Shown here: one piece after another, positions 34,084 to 42,186 of the stretch
How positions within the stretch are numbered: the first letter of the stretch is position 1
Layout of the letters: every line of letters begins with the position of its first letter
From: JANNNF01 sp040385825
Lineage (GTDB): Bacteria > Pseudomonadota > Alphaproteobacteria > Rhodobacterales > Rhodobacteraceae
Direction of reading: 5' to 3'
Length of the DNA stretch: 64,000 nt
Assembly (NCBI GenBank): GCA_040385825.1
Contig: JAZKGQ010000002.1
Location: forward strand, 124,001-188,000
The notes under the pieces: model-generated
What the model was told of the DNA's origin: nothing
Database searches by the model: none
What the model saw: only the letters and a program-made list of their open reading frames with translations
Program-made: the position numbers and the translations under genes

Positions 34084-36030
34084 TCAATCTCCTGCCGCGC
34101 GGCCCTTGAGGGCGATGATGCCACGCGGGCGGAACTGGATGAACAGGATGATGAACAGGATCATGTAAGTCTGGGCGGCAAGGGTGTTCGAGGGGTTCAG
34201 GAACTCGATCATCTTTTGCACGCCGCCGATCATGGTGGCCCCGGCCAGCGCGCCCCAGATGTTGCCGACCCCGCCGACCACCACGGTCATGAAGGATTGC
34301 ACGATGTAGTCGGACCCAAGCTCGGACGTGACCTTGGCGAACAGGCCGATGGCGACCCCCGCAATACCCGCGATGCCGGACCCGAGGCCGAAGGTCAGCA
34401 TGTTGATGCGGTCCGGGTTGATGCCCATGCTGGCCGCCATGGTCGGGTTCTGCGTCACGGCGCGAACCTCCAGCCCAAGGCGGGTGCGCTTCATCAGATA
34501 AAGGAAGAAGCCGAGGAACAGCAGGGCGAGAAAGAAGATCGCGATGCGGATATAGCTGATCGACACCACATCGTTCAGCACCCACGCGCCATCCAGCCAG
34601 CCCGGCGCGGTCAGGGGGCGGGCCTGGGTGCCGAAGATGTTCTTGAACAGCTGTTGCAGCGCGATGGAAATGCCGAAGGTCGCCAGCAGGGTTTCCAGCG
34701 GCCGTTTGTACAGGTGACGGATCACCAGCCGCTCCATCGCCACGCCTGCGCCGAAGGTGACGGCAAAGGCCAGCGGCAGGGCGATGACGATGGCAAGGGT
34801 ATAGTCGGGCACGAACAGTTGCACCACATAGCCGGTGTAGGCCCCCATGGTGATGAACTCGCCATGCGCCATGTTGATCACGCCCATCACGCCAAAGGTG
34901 ATGGCAAGGCCGATGGCCGCAAGAAAGTAGATCGACGCCAGCGACAGCCCGTCCAGTGCAAGGTCAGCCGTCTGCATCGCGCCGACCTTCAGCCCGATGG
35001 ACCCGAGGGCGGCTGCGGCGGCGGTCGTGACGGTGGCGTCGGGTTCGGCGTAAAGGTCGTAGAATTTGTGCGCCTCAACGGCGGCGGTGACTTCATCATC
35101 GGTTGCGGCGACGGGGACGGTGCCTGCCACCTCCAGCGCGGTGTAGGCGCGGTTGCGGGCGGTCTGGGTGGCAAGGTCGGCAAGGGCGACGCCGCCCACC
35201 ATGCCATCGGCCAGATTGGCGGTCAGGGCGGCGCGCTGAGCTTCCACCGTCAGCCGGGCGGGGGCGATGGAGGCTGCAACCAGCAGATCATAAGCCTCGG
35301 TTTCCGTCAGATCGCGGCCCGGTGTCAGGGTCTTGGCGACGTTGGACCCAGGCGGCGCATCGCCCGCCGAGGCCACGCGGCGGGTGGCGGTCAGCGGGTT
35401 CAGGGCGGCGCGCAGGTCCTGGCCCAGATCGGACCCGAAGCCGTCGATGGCGGCCACGCGGATGACGGGGTCGGGGTCGTATTGCAGGGTCAGCAGGCGT
35501 TCAAGTCGCAGCTTCTGCGCCTTCAGGGCGGCGTCGGCCTCAGTGTCGATCGAGGCGCGCAGCGGGGCCAGATGATCGGCCGAAGGGTCACGCGCGATAG
35601 AGGTCAGGGCGGCGGCACGCTGTACCGGGTCCGGGTCGGACAGGGTGAATTGCACCAGCGCGGTGGCGATCATGCCGCGCACCCCGGCGTTGGGTTTCAG
35701 CTCGATCATGTCGGATTTGGGCGCGGTGCCTGCATCGGCCCCGGCCAGATCGCGCAGGGCATAGGCATCGCCCGCCGCCGTGATCAGGAAAAACGCGCGG
35801 TCGGACTTGCGCAGGCCAAGGCCCTTATTGGCCCAGGCCTCCAGCACGGTGGCGGCGGTGGGATCACCGCTGGCGGCAAGGGCGTCGATCACCGGGCCGA
35901 TGGTCTGGCGCGAGGCCTTTTCGACCAGCGCCACATTGGTTGCAAGGATCTCGGGTACCGGCTGGGCCATGGCGGGGCGGGCGAGGCACAGGCACAGCGC
36001 CGCCGCAAGGCAGAGGAAAAGGGATCGCAT
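34084..36030 (-). CDS. urtB: Urea ABC transporter permease UrtB
   Basis: A 648-residue protein. Residues 1-23 form a signal-like segment (SLFLCLAAALCLCLARPAMA). A long helical-repeat periplasmic region (to about 330) is normal for UrtB. A LivH-type permease follows, with about eight membrane segments (LDGLSLASIYFLAAIGLAIT, GVMGVINMAHGEFITMGAY). ATG 36030 with AAGGG upstream is preferred over the in-frame GTG two codons earlier. It follows urtA after a 61-base gap that contains a strong hairpin. Confidence 0.93.
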   Translation of the reverse strand: MRSLFLCLAAALCLCLARPAMAQPVPEILATNVALVEKASRQTIGPVIDALAASGDPTAATVLEAWANKGLGLRKSDRAFFLITAAGDAYALRDLAGADAGTAPKSDMIELKPNAGVRGMIATALVQFTLSDPDPVQRAAALTSIARDPSADHLAPLRASIDTEADAALKAQKLRLERLLTLQYDPDPVIRVAAIDGFGSDLGQDLRAALNPLTATRRVASAGDAPPGSNVAKTLTPGRDLTETEAYDLLVAASIAPARLTVEAQRAALTANLADGMVGGVALADLATQTARNRAYTALEVAGTVPVAATDDEVTAAVEAHKFYDLYAEPDATVTTAAAAALGSIGLKVGAMQTADLALDGLSLASIYFLAAIGLAITFGVMGVINMAHGEFITMGAYTGYVVQLFVPDYTLAIVIALPLAFAVTFGAGVAMERLVIRHLYKRPLETLLATFGISIALQQLFKNIFGTQARPLTAPGWLDGAWVLNDVVSISYIRIAIFFLALLFLGFFLYLMKRTRLGLEVRAVTQNPTMAASMGINPDRINMLTFGLGSGIAGIAGVAIGLFAKVTSELGSDYIVQSFMTVVVGGVGNIWGALAGATMIGGVQKMIEFLNPSNTLAAQTYMILFIILFIQFRPRGIIALKGRAAGD

Positions 36031-36060
36031 GGGCACCCTTGCATTCAGGCAAAAAGGGGT

Positions 36061-36081
36061 GGGGGGCCAGCGCGGCCCCCC
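36061..36081 (-). promoter_or_regulatory. Attenuator-like hairpin between urtA and urtB
   Basis: Perfect 8-base arms GGGGGGCC (36061-36068) and GGCCCCCC (36074-36081) with a 5-base loop, 10 bases after the urtA stop codon. On the minus strand it is followed by ACCCC and five T residues, so it looks like a partial terminator. It should make the binding-protein mRNA more abundant than that of the permease and ATPase genes. Confidence 0.65.
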
Positions 36082-36091
36082 GGCATCAGCA

Positions 36092-37378
36092 TCAGTAGTT
36101 CGACTTCAACTGCACGCAGGTTGCGGTTTCGGTGTTGTACATCCCGCATTTCAGCTCGGCCCAGTCGGCCTCCAGCACCGCCGATTCCGGCAGGAAATCG
36201 GTCCAGGCATCGCCCGGCACCGGGTCGGTCTGGCTGATGATGTCGAATTGGCCATCGGCGCGGATCTCGCCGATCAGCACCGGCTTGGTCAGGTGGTGGT
36301 TCGGCAGCATCTCGGCAGTCGTCCCGGTCAGGTTGGGGAATTTCTGCCCGATCATCGCCGCGGATACGGCGTCGACCTCGGTGGTGCCTGCCGCCGTCAC
36401 CGCATTCACCCACATGTTGAAGCCGATGTAATGGGCCTCCATCGGGTCGTTGGTGACGCGCTTGTCGTCCTTGATGAAGGCCTTCCACTGGGCGATGAAG
36501 GCCGCGTTTTCAGGGGTATCTGCCGACATGAAGTAGTTCCAGGCGGCCAGGTGGCCCGCAAGGTTGGTGGTGTCCAGCCCCGAGAGTTCCTCCTCGCCGA
36601 CCGAGAAGGCCACCACGGGCAGGGTTTCCGCCGTGACGCCCGCCGCCGCCAGTTCCTTGTAGAAGCCGATGTTGGCATCGCCGTTGATGGTGGAAATCAC
36701 GCCCACCTTCTTGCCGTCGGCCCCCAGGGCCACCACATCGCCCACGATCTTGGACCAGTCCGAATGGCCGAAGGGGGTGTAGTTGACGAAGATGTCTTCC
36801 TTCGGGATGCCCTTGGAAATCAGGTAGGCCTCAAGGATGTTGTTGGTGGTGCGCGGATAGACGTAATCGGTGCCAAGCAGGGCGAATTTCTTCACGCCCA
36901 GCTCGTCCAGATAATAGTCCACCGCCGGGATCGCCTGCTGGTTGGGGGCAGCGCCGGTGTAGAACACGTTCTTGGAGGATTCCTCGCCCTCGTACTGCAC
37001 CGGGTAGAACAGCAACCCGTTCAGCTCCTCGATCACCGGCAGCACCGATTTGCGCGACACAGAGGTCCAGCAGCCGAACATCACATCGACCTTGGATACC
37101 GTCAGCAGCTCGCGCGCCTTTTCGGCGAACAGCGGCCAGTCGGACGCGGGGTCCACCACCACCGCCTCAAGCTGTTTGCCCAAGACGCCGCCCTTGGCAT
37201 TCTGGGCCTCAATCAGCATCAGCATGGTGTCTTTCAGCGTGGTTTCCGAAATCGCCATGGTGCCCGAAAGGGAATGCAGCACGCCGATCTTGATGGTTTC
37301 GGTCTGGGCAAAGGCAACACGCGGCATCGCAAGGCTGGCAGCGCCTGCGGCCAAAAGCATACGTCTGGTCAGTTTCAT
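36092..37378 (-). CDS. urtA: Urea ABC transporter substrate-binding protein UrtA
   Basis: A 428-residue periplasmic urea-binding protein. The leader carries a twin-arginine pattern (LTRRMLLAAGAASLAM) and ends in AFA. The mature protein starts IKIGVLHSLSGTMAISE and has FGCWTSVSRKSVLPV, LLFYPVQYEG and LGTDYVYPRTTN, all characteristic of UrtA rather than of amino-acid binding proteins. Start ATG 37378 follows AGGGGAC. It is the first gene of urtABCDE, the high-affinity urea importer used under nitrogen limitation. Confidence 0.95.
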   Translation of the reverse strand: MKLTRRMLLAAGAASLAMPRVAFAQTETIKIGVLHSLSGTMAISETTLKDTMLMLIEAQNAKGGVLGKQLEAVVVDPASDWPLFAEKARELLTVSKVDVMFGCWTSVSRKSVLPVIEELNGLLFYPVQYEGEESSKNVFYTGAAPNQQAIPAVDYYLDELGVKKFALLGTDYVYPRTTNNILEAYLISKGIPKEDIFVNYTPFGHSDWSKIVGDVVALGADGKKVGVISTINGDANIGFYKELAAAGVTAETLPVVAFSVGEEELSGLDTTNLAGHLAAWNYFMSADTPENAAFIAQWKAFIKDDKRVTNDPMEAHYIGFNMWVNAVTAAGTTEVDAVSAAMIGQKFPNLTGTTAEMLPNHHLTKPVLIGEIRADGQFDIISQTDPVPGDAWTDFLPESAVLEADWAELKCGMYNTETATCVQLKSNY

Positions 37379-37872
37379 TCTTGTCCCCTGTTTGGCTGGA
37401 CTGCCCCGGTGCATTTTCCGTTGGTGGAAATGCAACCCGATCGGGGCAGCAACATCTGTTGCGGCCGTGCGTCTGCGATGGCCGTCAATGACCATGCTGC
37501 CTGCGCACGCTGAGTGTTTTTCCGACGGCCCCCGGTGAGCCCGCAGTGGCCCAAGGAAATGTGACAGGCCAACGGCGGGCAATGGATTTGGCGGGGCGGT
37601 GATGCGAAAGCAGGGCAACCGGGGGAAACTGCGTAGAAATTGTGCATCTGTCGGCGAAAACGGGTGAAGATTGATCGCACTCTGCGTGGCGGCTGCCTGA
37701 CCTTCGCGTCAAGGCGGCCGAGGGCGGGGCAAGACGCCGGGCAAGGGGCGGGCGGGCAGAACGCGGCGCAGGCCGAATCCTGCGTGCGAATGGCGTAGAA
37801 GGGCACGGAAGGGCTGGACGCGACGGGGCTTGCCCCCTAACCATCATGGGCAAGGTGATGCTTGAGGACCGC
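37379..37872. other. Divergent intergenic region between urtA and the methyltransferase gene
   Basis: Nearly 500 bases without a supported gene. It should hold the urt promoter (minus) and the promoter of the methyltransferase operon (plus). A small palindrome, GCAAC-ATCT-GTTGC, lies at 37449-37462, 71 bases upstream of the urtA ATG. I looked for a sigma-54 TGGCAC-N5-TTGC element on both strands and did not find one I trust. Confidence 0.45.
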
Positions 37873-38745
37873 ATGGCAATTTCCCCCTTCACCGAACCGG
37901 CCGCCGCGCAGTCTGGCGCCGCCCCCACCCTGCCAAAACCGCCCGCAAGACCGCCAGAAGCCTCGGCGCTGACCCTTGCCGCGACACAGCGCCTGCGCGA
38001 GTTGGCAGGGCAGGATCCGGGTTTCGGGCCGTTGACCTCGGCGCTGCGGCATCTGGCGAAATGGCGGGCGGCGGTGCTGGAAAACACGCTGGTCGCGCAA
38101 TCGGGGCAGGTGGTGCTGTCGGGACCGTTTCAGGGCATGACCTATGACGTGCCCGCGTCCGAAGGGTCGCGGACGGCGCGGTTGCTGGGGGTCTATGAGG
38201 CAAGCCTTGCGCCGGTGATCGAGGCGATCATCGCGCGCGCTTATCCGCTGGTGATCGATGTGGGGTCGGCAGAAGGCTATTACGCCGTGGGCCTTGCGCG
38301 GCGGATGCCGGGGGCGCGGGTGCTGGCGCGGGATGAAAACCCCAAGGCGCAGGTGCTGTGCGCCACGCTGGCCGCGCACAACCGGGTGCAGGTGGATATC
38401 GGCGGGCGGATGGATCACGCCGATTTCGCCCTTTGCGCCGATCAGCCCACCGTCATCATCTGCGATATCGAAGGGGCCGAGGGCGCGTTGCTGGACCCGG
38501 TCGCCGCCCCCGGCCTGATCCATGCCGACATTCTGGTCGAGGTGCATGAAGGCATGCAGCCCGGATTGCTGGCCCTGTTGCAGGCCCGCTTTGCCGCGAC
38601 CCACCGCATCACCCGGCTGGACCGCCGACTGGACGATTCTGCCTTGCCGGATTGGGCGGAACGGCTGTCCGACCTAGACCGTTTGCTTTTGCTGTGGGAA
38701 TGGCGCGCCACCCCCACCCCCTGGCTATGGATGGAGCGCCAATGA
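37873..38745 (+). CDS. SAM-dependent methyltransferase, FkbM-like
   Basis: A 290-residue protein with a Rossmann methyltransferase core: VIDVGSAEGYYAVGLARR is the SAM-binding motif I, ARVLARDENP the acidic motif II, and TVIICDIEGAEGALLD matches the D-IEG-E pattern of FkbM-type enzymes. There is no signal peptide or membrane helix; a proline-rich stretch (about 20-35) precedes the core. Start 37873 has GAGGA just upstream; ATG 37846 and 37858 are possible but lack a ribosome site. It overlaps the glycosyltransferase gene by four bases, suggesting that both act on the same glycan or glycolipid. Confidence 0.78.
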   Translation: MAISPFTEPAAAQSGAAPTLPKPPARPPEASALTLAATQRLRELAGQDPGFGPLTSALRHLAKWRAAVLENTLVAQSGQVVLSGPFQGMTYDVPASEGSRTARLLGVYEASLAPVIEAIIARAYPLVIDVGSAEGYYAVGLARRMPGARVLARDENPKAQVLCATLAAHNRVQVDIGGRMDHADFALCADQPTVIICDIEGAEGALLDPVAAPGLIHADILVEVHEGMQPGLLALLQARFAATHRITRLDRRLDDSALPDWAERLSDLDRLLLLWEWRATPTPWLWMERQ

Positions 38746-40409
38746 CCGCCGCCCGCAATGCCGCCATCTGGTTTGCCCCCGATGGCTATGACCCCACGTC
38801 TAAAGGCATCAATGGCCGCAGGGTTGCGGGGGAAAGTTTCCTCAAGGGGTTTTTCAACCACGCGCAGGTCGATGAATTCGTCTGCCTGTCGCATGGTCCC
38901 GCCGATGCCGAGGTGTTTGCGCAATTCGCCGGGCGGCAGGGCGTGAAGAAACCGTTGCGTGGCGTGCGGCTGGACGCTGCGAATGCGATTGCCCCGGTCG
39001 GCACGGTCAGCTTTCCCAGCCCGAACTATGCCGGCGAATGCTGGCGGCGCGCGCCTTATGGGGCCACGTCCCATGCGATCTGCGGCATCACCCATACCAC
39101 CGCCACCAAGGCGGTGATGCAGGGCATGTTCGATCTGCGCATGGCCCCGCAGATGCCGTGGGATGCGGTGATCTGCACCAGCCGGGCGGTGAAGGATTCC
39201 GTCGATGTGCAGATGGAACTGGCCGATGCCTTCATCCGCTTTCGCTTTGCCGGGGCGCCGGTGCCGCCGCGCCCGATGCTGCCGGTGATCCCCCTGGGGG
39301 TGACGGTCAGCGAGTTTGCGCCCGATCCTGCCGCAGGCGCGGCGCTGCGCGCCCGGCTGGGCATCGGGGCCGAGGATGTCGCCTGCGCCATCATCGCCCG
39401 TCTGACCCCGCATGAAAAGTTTGATCCGCTGCCGCTGTTCATCGCGATGCAGGCGGCGCAGGCCCAGATGGGCGCGCGCCGGTTGCATCTGCTGCTCTGC
39501 GGCATGTTCCGCGACGATTATGGCCGCAAGGTGTTTGACGACGGGGCCAGGGGGCTGATGCCGGATGTGGGCTATCACATTCTGGACGGGGCCGATGCGG
39601 GGCTGCGCCGTGCCACCCTGTCGGGGGCGGACATGTTCCTGTTCCCCATCGACAACGTGCAGGAAACCTTTGGTCTGGCCCCGATCGAGGCCATGGCCGC
39701 AGGCCTGCCGGTGATCGTGTCGGATTGGGACGGGCTGAAGGATACCGTGACGCCAGAGGTCGGCTTTCGCATCCCCACTGAAACCGTCAAACCCGATCAT
39801 GTGACCTATCTGGGCCAGCGCCATCTGGGCGGCACCGACAGCTATGTGCAGTATCTGGCGCAGCTTTCGGCGATGACCTGCGTGAACGTGCCGAAGATGA
39901 CCGAAGCCCTGCTGGCGCTGGCGCTGAACCCCGATCTGCGCGCGCGCATGGGGGCGGCGGGCCGCGCCCGTGCGCTGGAGGTGTATGACTGGGGCCGCAT
40001 CATTCCGCAGATGCAGGATCTGTGGGCGGAACAGACGGCGATCCGGCTGGCGGCCAGGGCGGCTGACCACCCGCCGATGAACCCCGGCCTGCTGCCGGTG
40101 GCCCCCTCGCCGGGCCTGCTGTTCCGGTCCTATCCCACCCGGCATCTGGGCGGCGACGACCGCCGCTTTCGGACCGCCCCGCTGCACGGACGGCCAAGCA
40201 TTGCCGAGACGCTGGCCATGCGCAATTACGAAGGCACCAAGCGGCTGTTTGAAGCGGCTGACAGGATCGTGGCCGTTGCCGCCGCAGTAGAGGCGGCGGG
40301 GCCAGCGGGGATGACGGCGGCGGAGCTGTCGGCCAGCCTGAAGCTGACGGTGCGGCCGGTGGAACGCATTCTGATCTGGCTGCTGAAATATGATTTCGTG
40401 CGGGGATAA
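38742..40409 (+). CDS. GT4-type glycosyltransferase with a winged-helix-like C-terminal tail
   Basis: A 555-residue GT-B glycosyltransferase of the group 1 (GT4) type. The donor-site motif E-x7-E is seen as ETFGLAPIE (Glu308, Glu316), followed by EAMAAGLPVIVSDWDG; nucleotide-sugar region IARLTPHEKF lies near 220. Residues about 430-555 are an extra region; its last 50 residues (AAELSASLKLTVRPVERI then LIWLLKYDFV) look like a small winged helix. It overlaps the methyltransferase gene and is followed three bases later by an SDR gene. The acceptor is unknown. Confidence 0.8.
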   Translation: MTAARNAAIWFAPDGYDPTSKGINGRRVAGESFLKGFFNHAQVDEFVCLSHGPADAEVFAQFAGRQGVKKPLRGVRLDAANAIAPVGTVSFPSPNYAGECWRRAPYGATSHAICGITHTTATKAVMQGMFDLRMAPQMPWDAVICTSRAVKDSVDVQMELADAFIRFRFAGAPVPPRPMLPVIPLGVTVSEFAPDPAAGAALRARLGIGAEDVACAIIARLTPHEKFDPLPLFIAMQAAQAQMGARRLHLLLCGMFRDDYGRKVFDDGARGLMPDVGYHILDGADAGLRRATLSGADMFLFPIDNVQETFGLAPIEAMAAGLPVIVSDWDGLKDTVTPEVGFRIPTETVKPDHVTYLGQRHLGGTDSYVQYLAQLSAMTCVNVPKMTEALLALALNPDLRARMGAAGRARALEVYDWGRIIPQMQDLWAEQTAIRLAARAADHPPMNPGLLPVAPSPGLLFRSYPTRHLGGDDRRFRTAPLHGRPSIAETLAMRNYEGTKRLFEAADRIVAVAAAVEAAGPAGMTAAELSASLKLTVRPVERILIWLLKYDFVRG

Positions 40410-40412
40410 CCG

Positions 40413-41147
40413 ATGCAGACAATACTGATCACCGGCGCGGGCAGCGGCATCGGCCGGGCCACGGCGCGGGTGTTTCTGGCCGCAGGCTGGCGGGTCGCCC
40501 TGCTGGGCCGCAGGCTGGAGGCCTTGCAGGAAACCGCCCTTGGCCATGGCGATGCGCTGCCGCTGCTGGCCGATGTGACCGACCCTGCGGGGGTCGAGAC
40601 CGCCTTTGCCGCGCTCAAGGCCTGGTCGCCGCATCTGGATGTGCTGTTCAACAATGCAGGCATTTCTGCCAAGGCCGCCCCGATCGACGAGATTGCGGTG
40701 GACGACTGGCTGGCCGTCAGCGCGACCAACATCACCGGCATGTTCCTGACCGCCCGCGCGGCCTTCGGGATGATGCGCCAGCAGACCCCGCAGGGCGGGC
40801 GGATCATCAACAACGGGTCGATCAGCGCCCATGCCCCGCGCCCCGGATCGGCCCCGTACACGATGAGCAAACATGCCGTCACCGGCCTGACCCGCAGTCT
40901 TGGGCTGGATGGCCGCGCCTTCAACATCGCCTGCGGGCAGATCGACATTGGCAACGCGCTGACCAACATGGCGGCGGGCTTTCCGGGCGGGGCGGCGCAG
41001 GCCGATGGCACAGTGCGCCCTGAACCCGTGATGAGCGTGGATCATGTGGCCGATGCCGTGCTGCACATGGCCCGATTGCCGCTGGATGTGAACATGCCCT
41101 TCGTCACCCTCATGGCCCGCGACATGCCCTATATCGGCCGCGGATAA
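40413..41147 (+). CDS. Short-chain dehydrogenase/reductase
   Basis: A 244-residue classical SDR. The NAD(P)-binding TGAGSGIG (residues 7-14), NNAG, and the catalytic Ser136, Tyr149 and Lys153 (YTMSK) are all present. An Arg-Arg after the second strand (LLGRRLEAL) hints at NADPH use. It lies between the glycosyltransferase and PHP genes with gaps of only 3 and 9 bases, so it is part of this operon. Substrate is unknown; a sugar or sugar-derived ketone is plausible from context only. Confidence 0.88.
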   Translation: MQTILITGAGSGIGRATARVFLAAGWRVALLGRRLEALQETALGHGDALPLLADVTDPAGVETAFAALKAWSPHLDVLFNNAGISAKAAPIDEIAVDDWLAVSATNITGMFLTARAAFGMMRQQTPQGGRIINNGSISAHAPRPGSAPYTMSKHAVTGLTRSLGLDGRAFNIACGQIDIGNALTNMAAGFPGGAAQADGTVRPEPVMSVDHVADAVLHMARLPLDVNMPFVTLMARDMPYIGRG

Positions 41148-41156
41148 AGGACCCCC

Positions 41157-42083
41157 ATGACCCTGCATCTTTCCGCCTTCACCGCCCCCGGCCGCTTCTG
41201 GCGCGGCAATCTGCACACCCACTCCACCCGGTCCGACGGGGTGCTGGACCCCGCCGAAGTCTGCCGCCGCTACCGTGCCGAAGGTTATGACTTTCTGGCG
41301 CTGACCGACCATTTCATCGGCACCTACGGCTATCCCATCGTCGACACCCTGCCGTTCCGCCATGCCGATTTCACCACCATCCTGGGGGCGGAACTGCATT
41401 CGGGGGCGATGGCGAATGGCGAGTTGTGGCATATTCTGGCGGTCGGCCTGCCGCCGGATTTCGCGGCCCCGAACAGCCCGAGCTTTCAGCCGGTCGAAGG
41501 TCAGGAAACCGGCCCCCAGATCGCCGCCCGCGCCGTGGCGGCGGGGGCCTTTGTCGCCATCGCCCATCCGCAATGGTCCGGCATGACCCTGGCCGATGCG
41601 CGCAGCATCACCGCCGCCCATGCGGTCGAGATCTACAACCACGGCTGCGCCACCGGCTGCGACCGGGCCGACGGCTTCGGCATTGCCGACCTCCTGCTGA
41701 CCGAAGGCCGCCGCCTGACCCTGATCGCCACCGATGATGCGCATTTTTCGGAACCCGACCATTTCGGCGGCTGGGTCATGGTCAAATCGCCGGAAAACAC
41801 CCCCGAGGCCTTGCTGGCCGCCCTGAAGGCCGGGGCGTTCTACTCTTCGCAAGGCCCGGAAATCCGCGATGTGCGGATCGAGGCCGACCGGGTGATCGTC
41901 GACAGCAGCGCCGTGGCATCAGTGATCGTGCAGGGCAGGGGCACCGGGGCCAAGGCCACGCATGGCCATTCGATGACCCGGACCGAAGTGCCGTTGCAGC
42001 GGCTGAACAACAGCCCCTGGCTGCGGGTGACGGTCATCGACTCGGCGGGCAAGCGGGCGTGGTCGAATCCGGTGTTTCTGTAA
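41157..42083 (+). CDS. PHP-domain metallo-phosphoesterase/hydrolase
   Basis: A 308-residue protein of the PHP (CehA/McbA-like) family. The metal ligands appear in the family order: His20 and His22 (NLHTHST), Asp27, Asp51-His52 (LTDHF), Glu79/His81, His137 (IAHPQW), and Asp194/His196 (TDDAHF). Residues after about 215 form a small beta-rich tail. PHP proteins hydrolyse phosphoesters using a trinuclear metal site. It is the last gene of the methyltransferase operon and is followed by a hairpin repeat. Confidence 0.87.
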   Translation: MTLHLSAFTAPGRFWRGNLHTHSTRSDGVLDPAEVCRRYRAEGYDFLALTDHFIGTYGYPIVDTLPFRHADFTTILGAELHSGAMANGELWHILAVGLPPDFAAPNSPSFQPVEGQETGPQIAARAVAAGAFVAIAHPQWSGMTLADARSITAAHAVEIYNHGCATGCDRADGFGIADLLLTEGRRLTLIATDDAHFSEPDHFGGWVMVKSPENTPEALLAALKAGAFYSSQGPEIRDVRIEADRVIVDSSAVASVIVQGRGTGAKATHGHSMTRTEVPLQRLNNSPWLRVTVIDSAGKRAWSNPVFL

Positions 42084-42100
42084 ACGGCGCGCTGGTTGAC

Positions 42101-42148
42101 AGCGCCGGGGGTTTCACACCCCCGGACCCCCGTGGGATATTTATGCAC
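42101..42148 (+). repeat. Intergenic hairpin repeat, copy 3
   Basis: CGCCGGGGG-tttcaca-CCCCCGG hairpin followed by ACCCCC and GTGGGATATTTATGCACA. It lies between the convergent PHP and nlpD-like genes, where it may act as a terminator in either direction. Confidence 0.8.
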
Positions 42149-42186
42149 AGAGGATGCAGATTTTAGTTAAATTGTAGGCGTTTGCA

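Noticed and set aside
33904..36237. A 777-codon plus-strand frame opposite urtB
   Set aside because: Antisense shadow of urtB, low-complexity translation.
37379..37872. A sigma-54 promoter expected upstream of urtA
   Set aside because: No TGGCAC-N5-TTGC-like element at usable positions on the minus strand could be found by eye.
38442..41852. A 1136-codon minus-strand frame across the glycosyltransferase operon
   Set aside because: Antisense shadow; the plus strand has four genes with intact catalytic motifs and coupled junctions.
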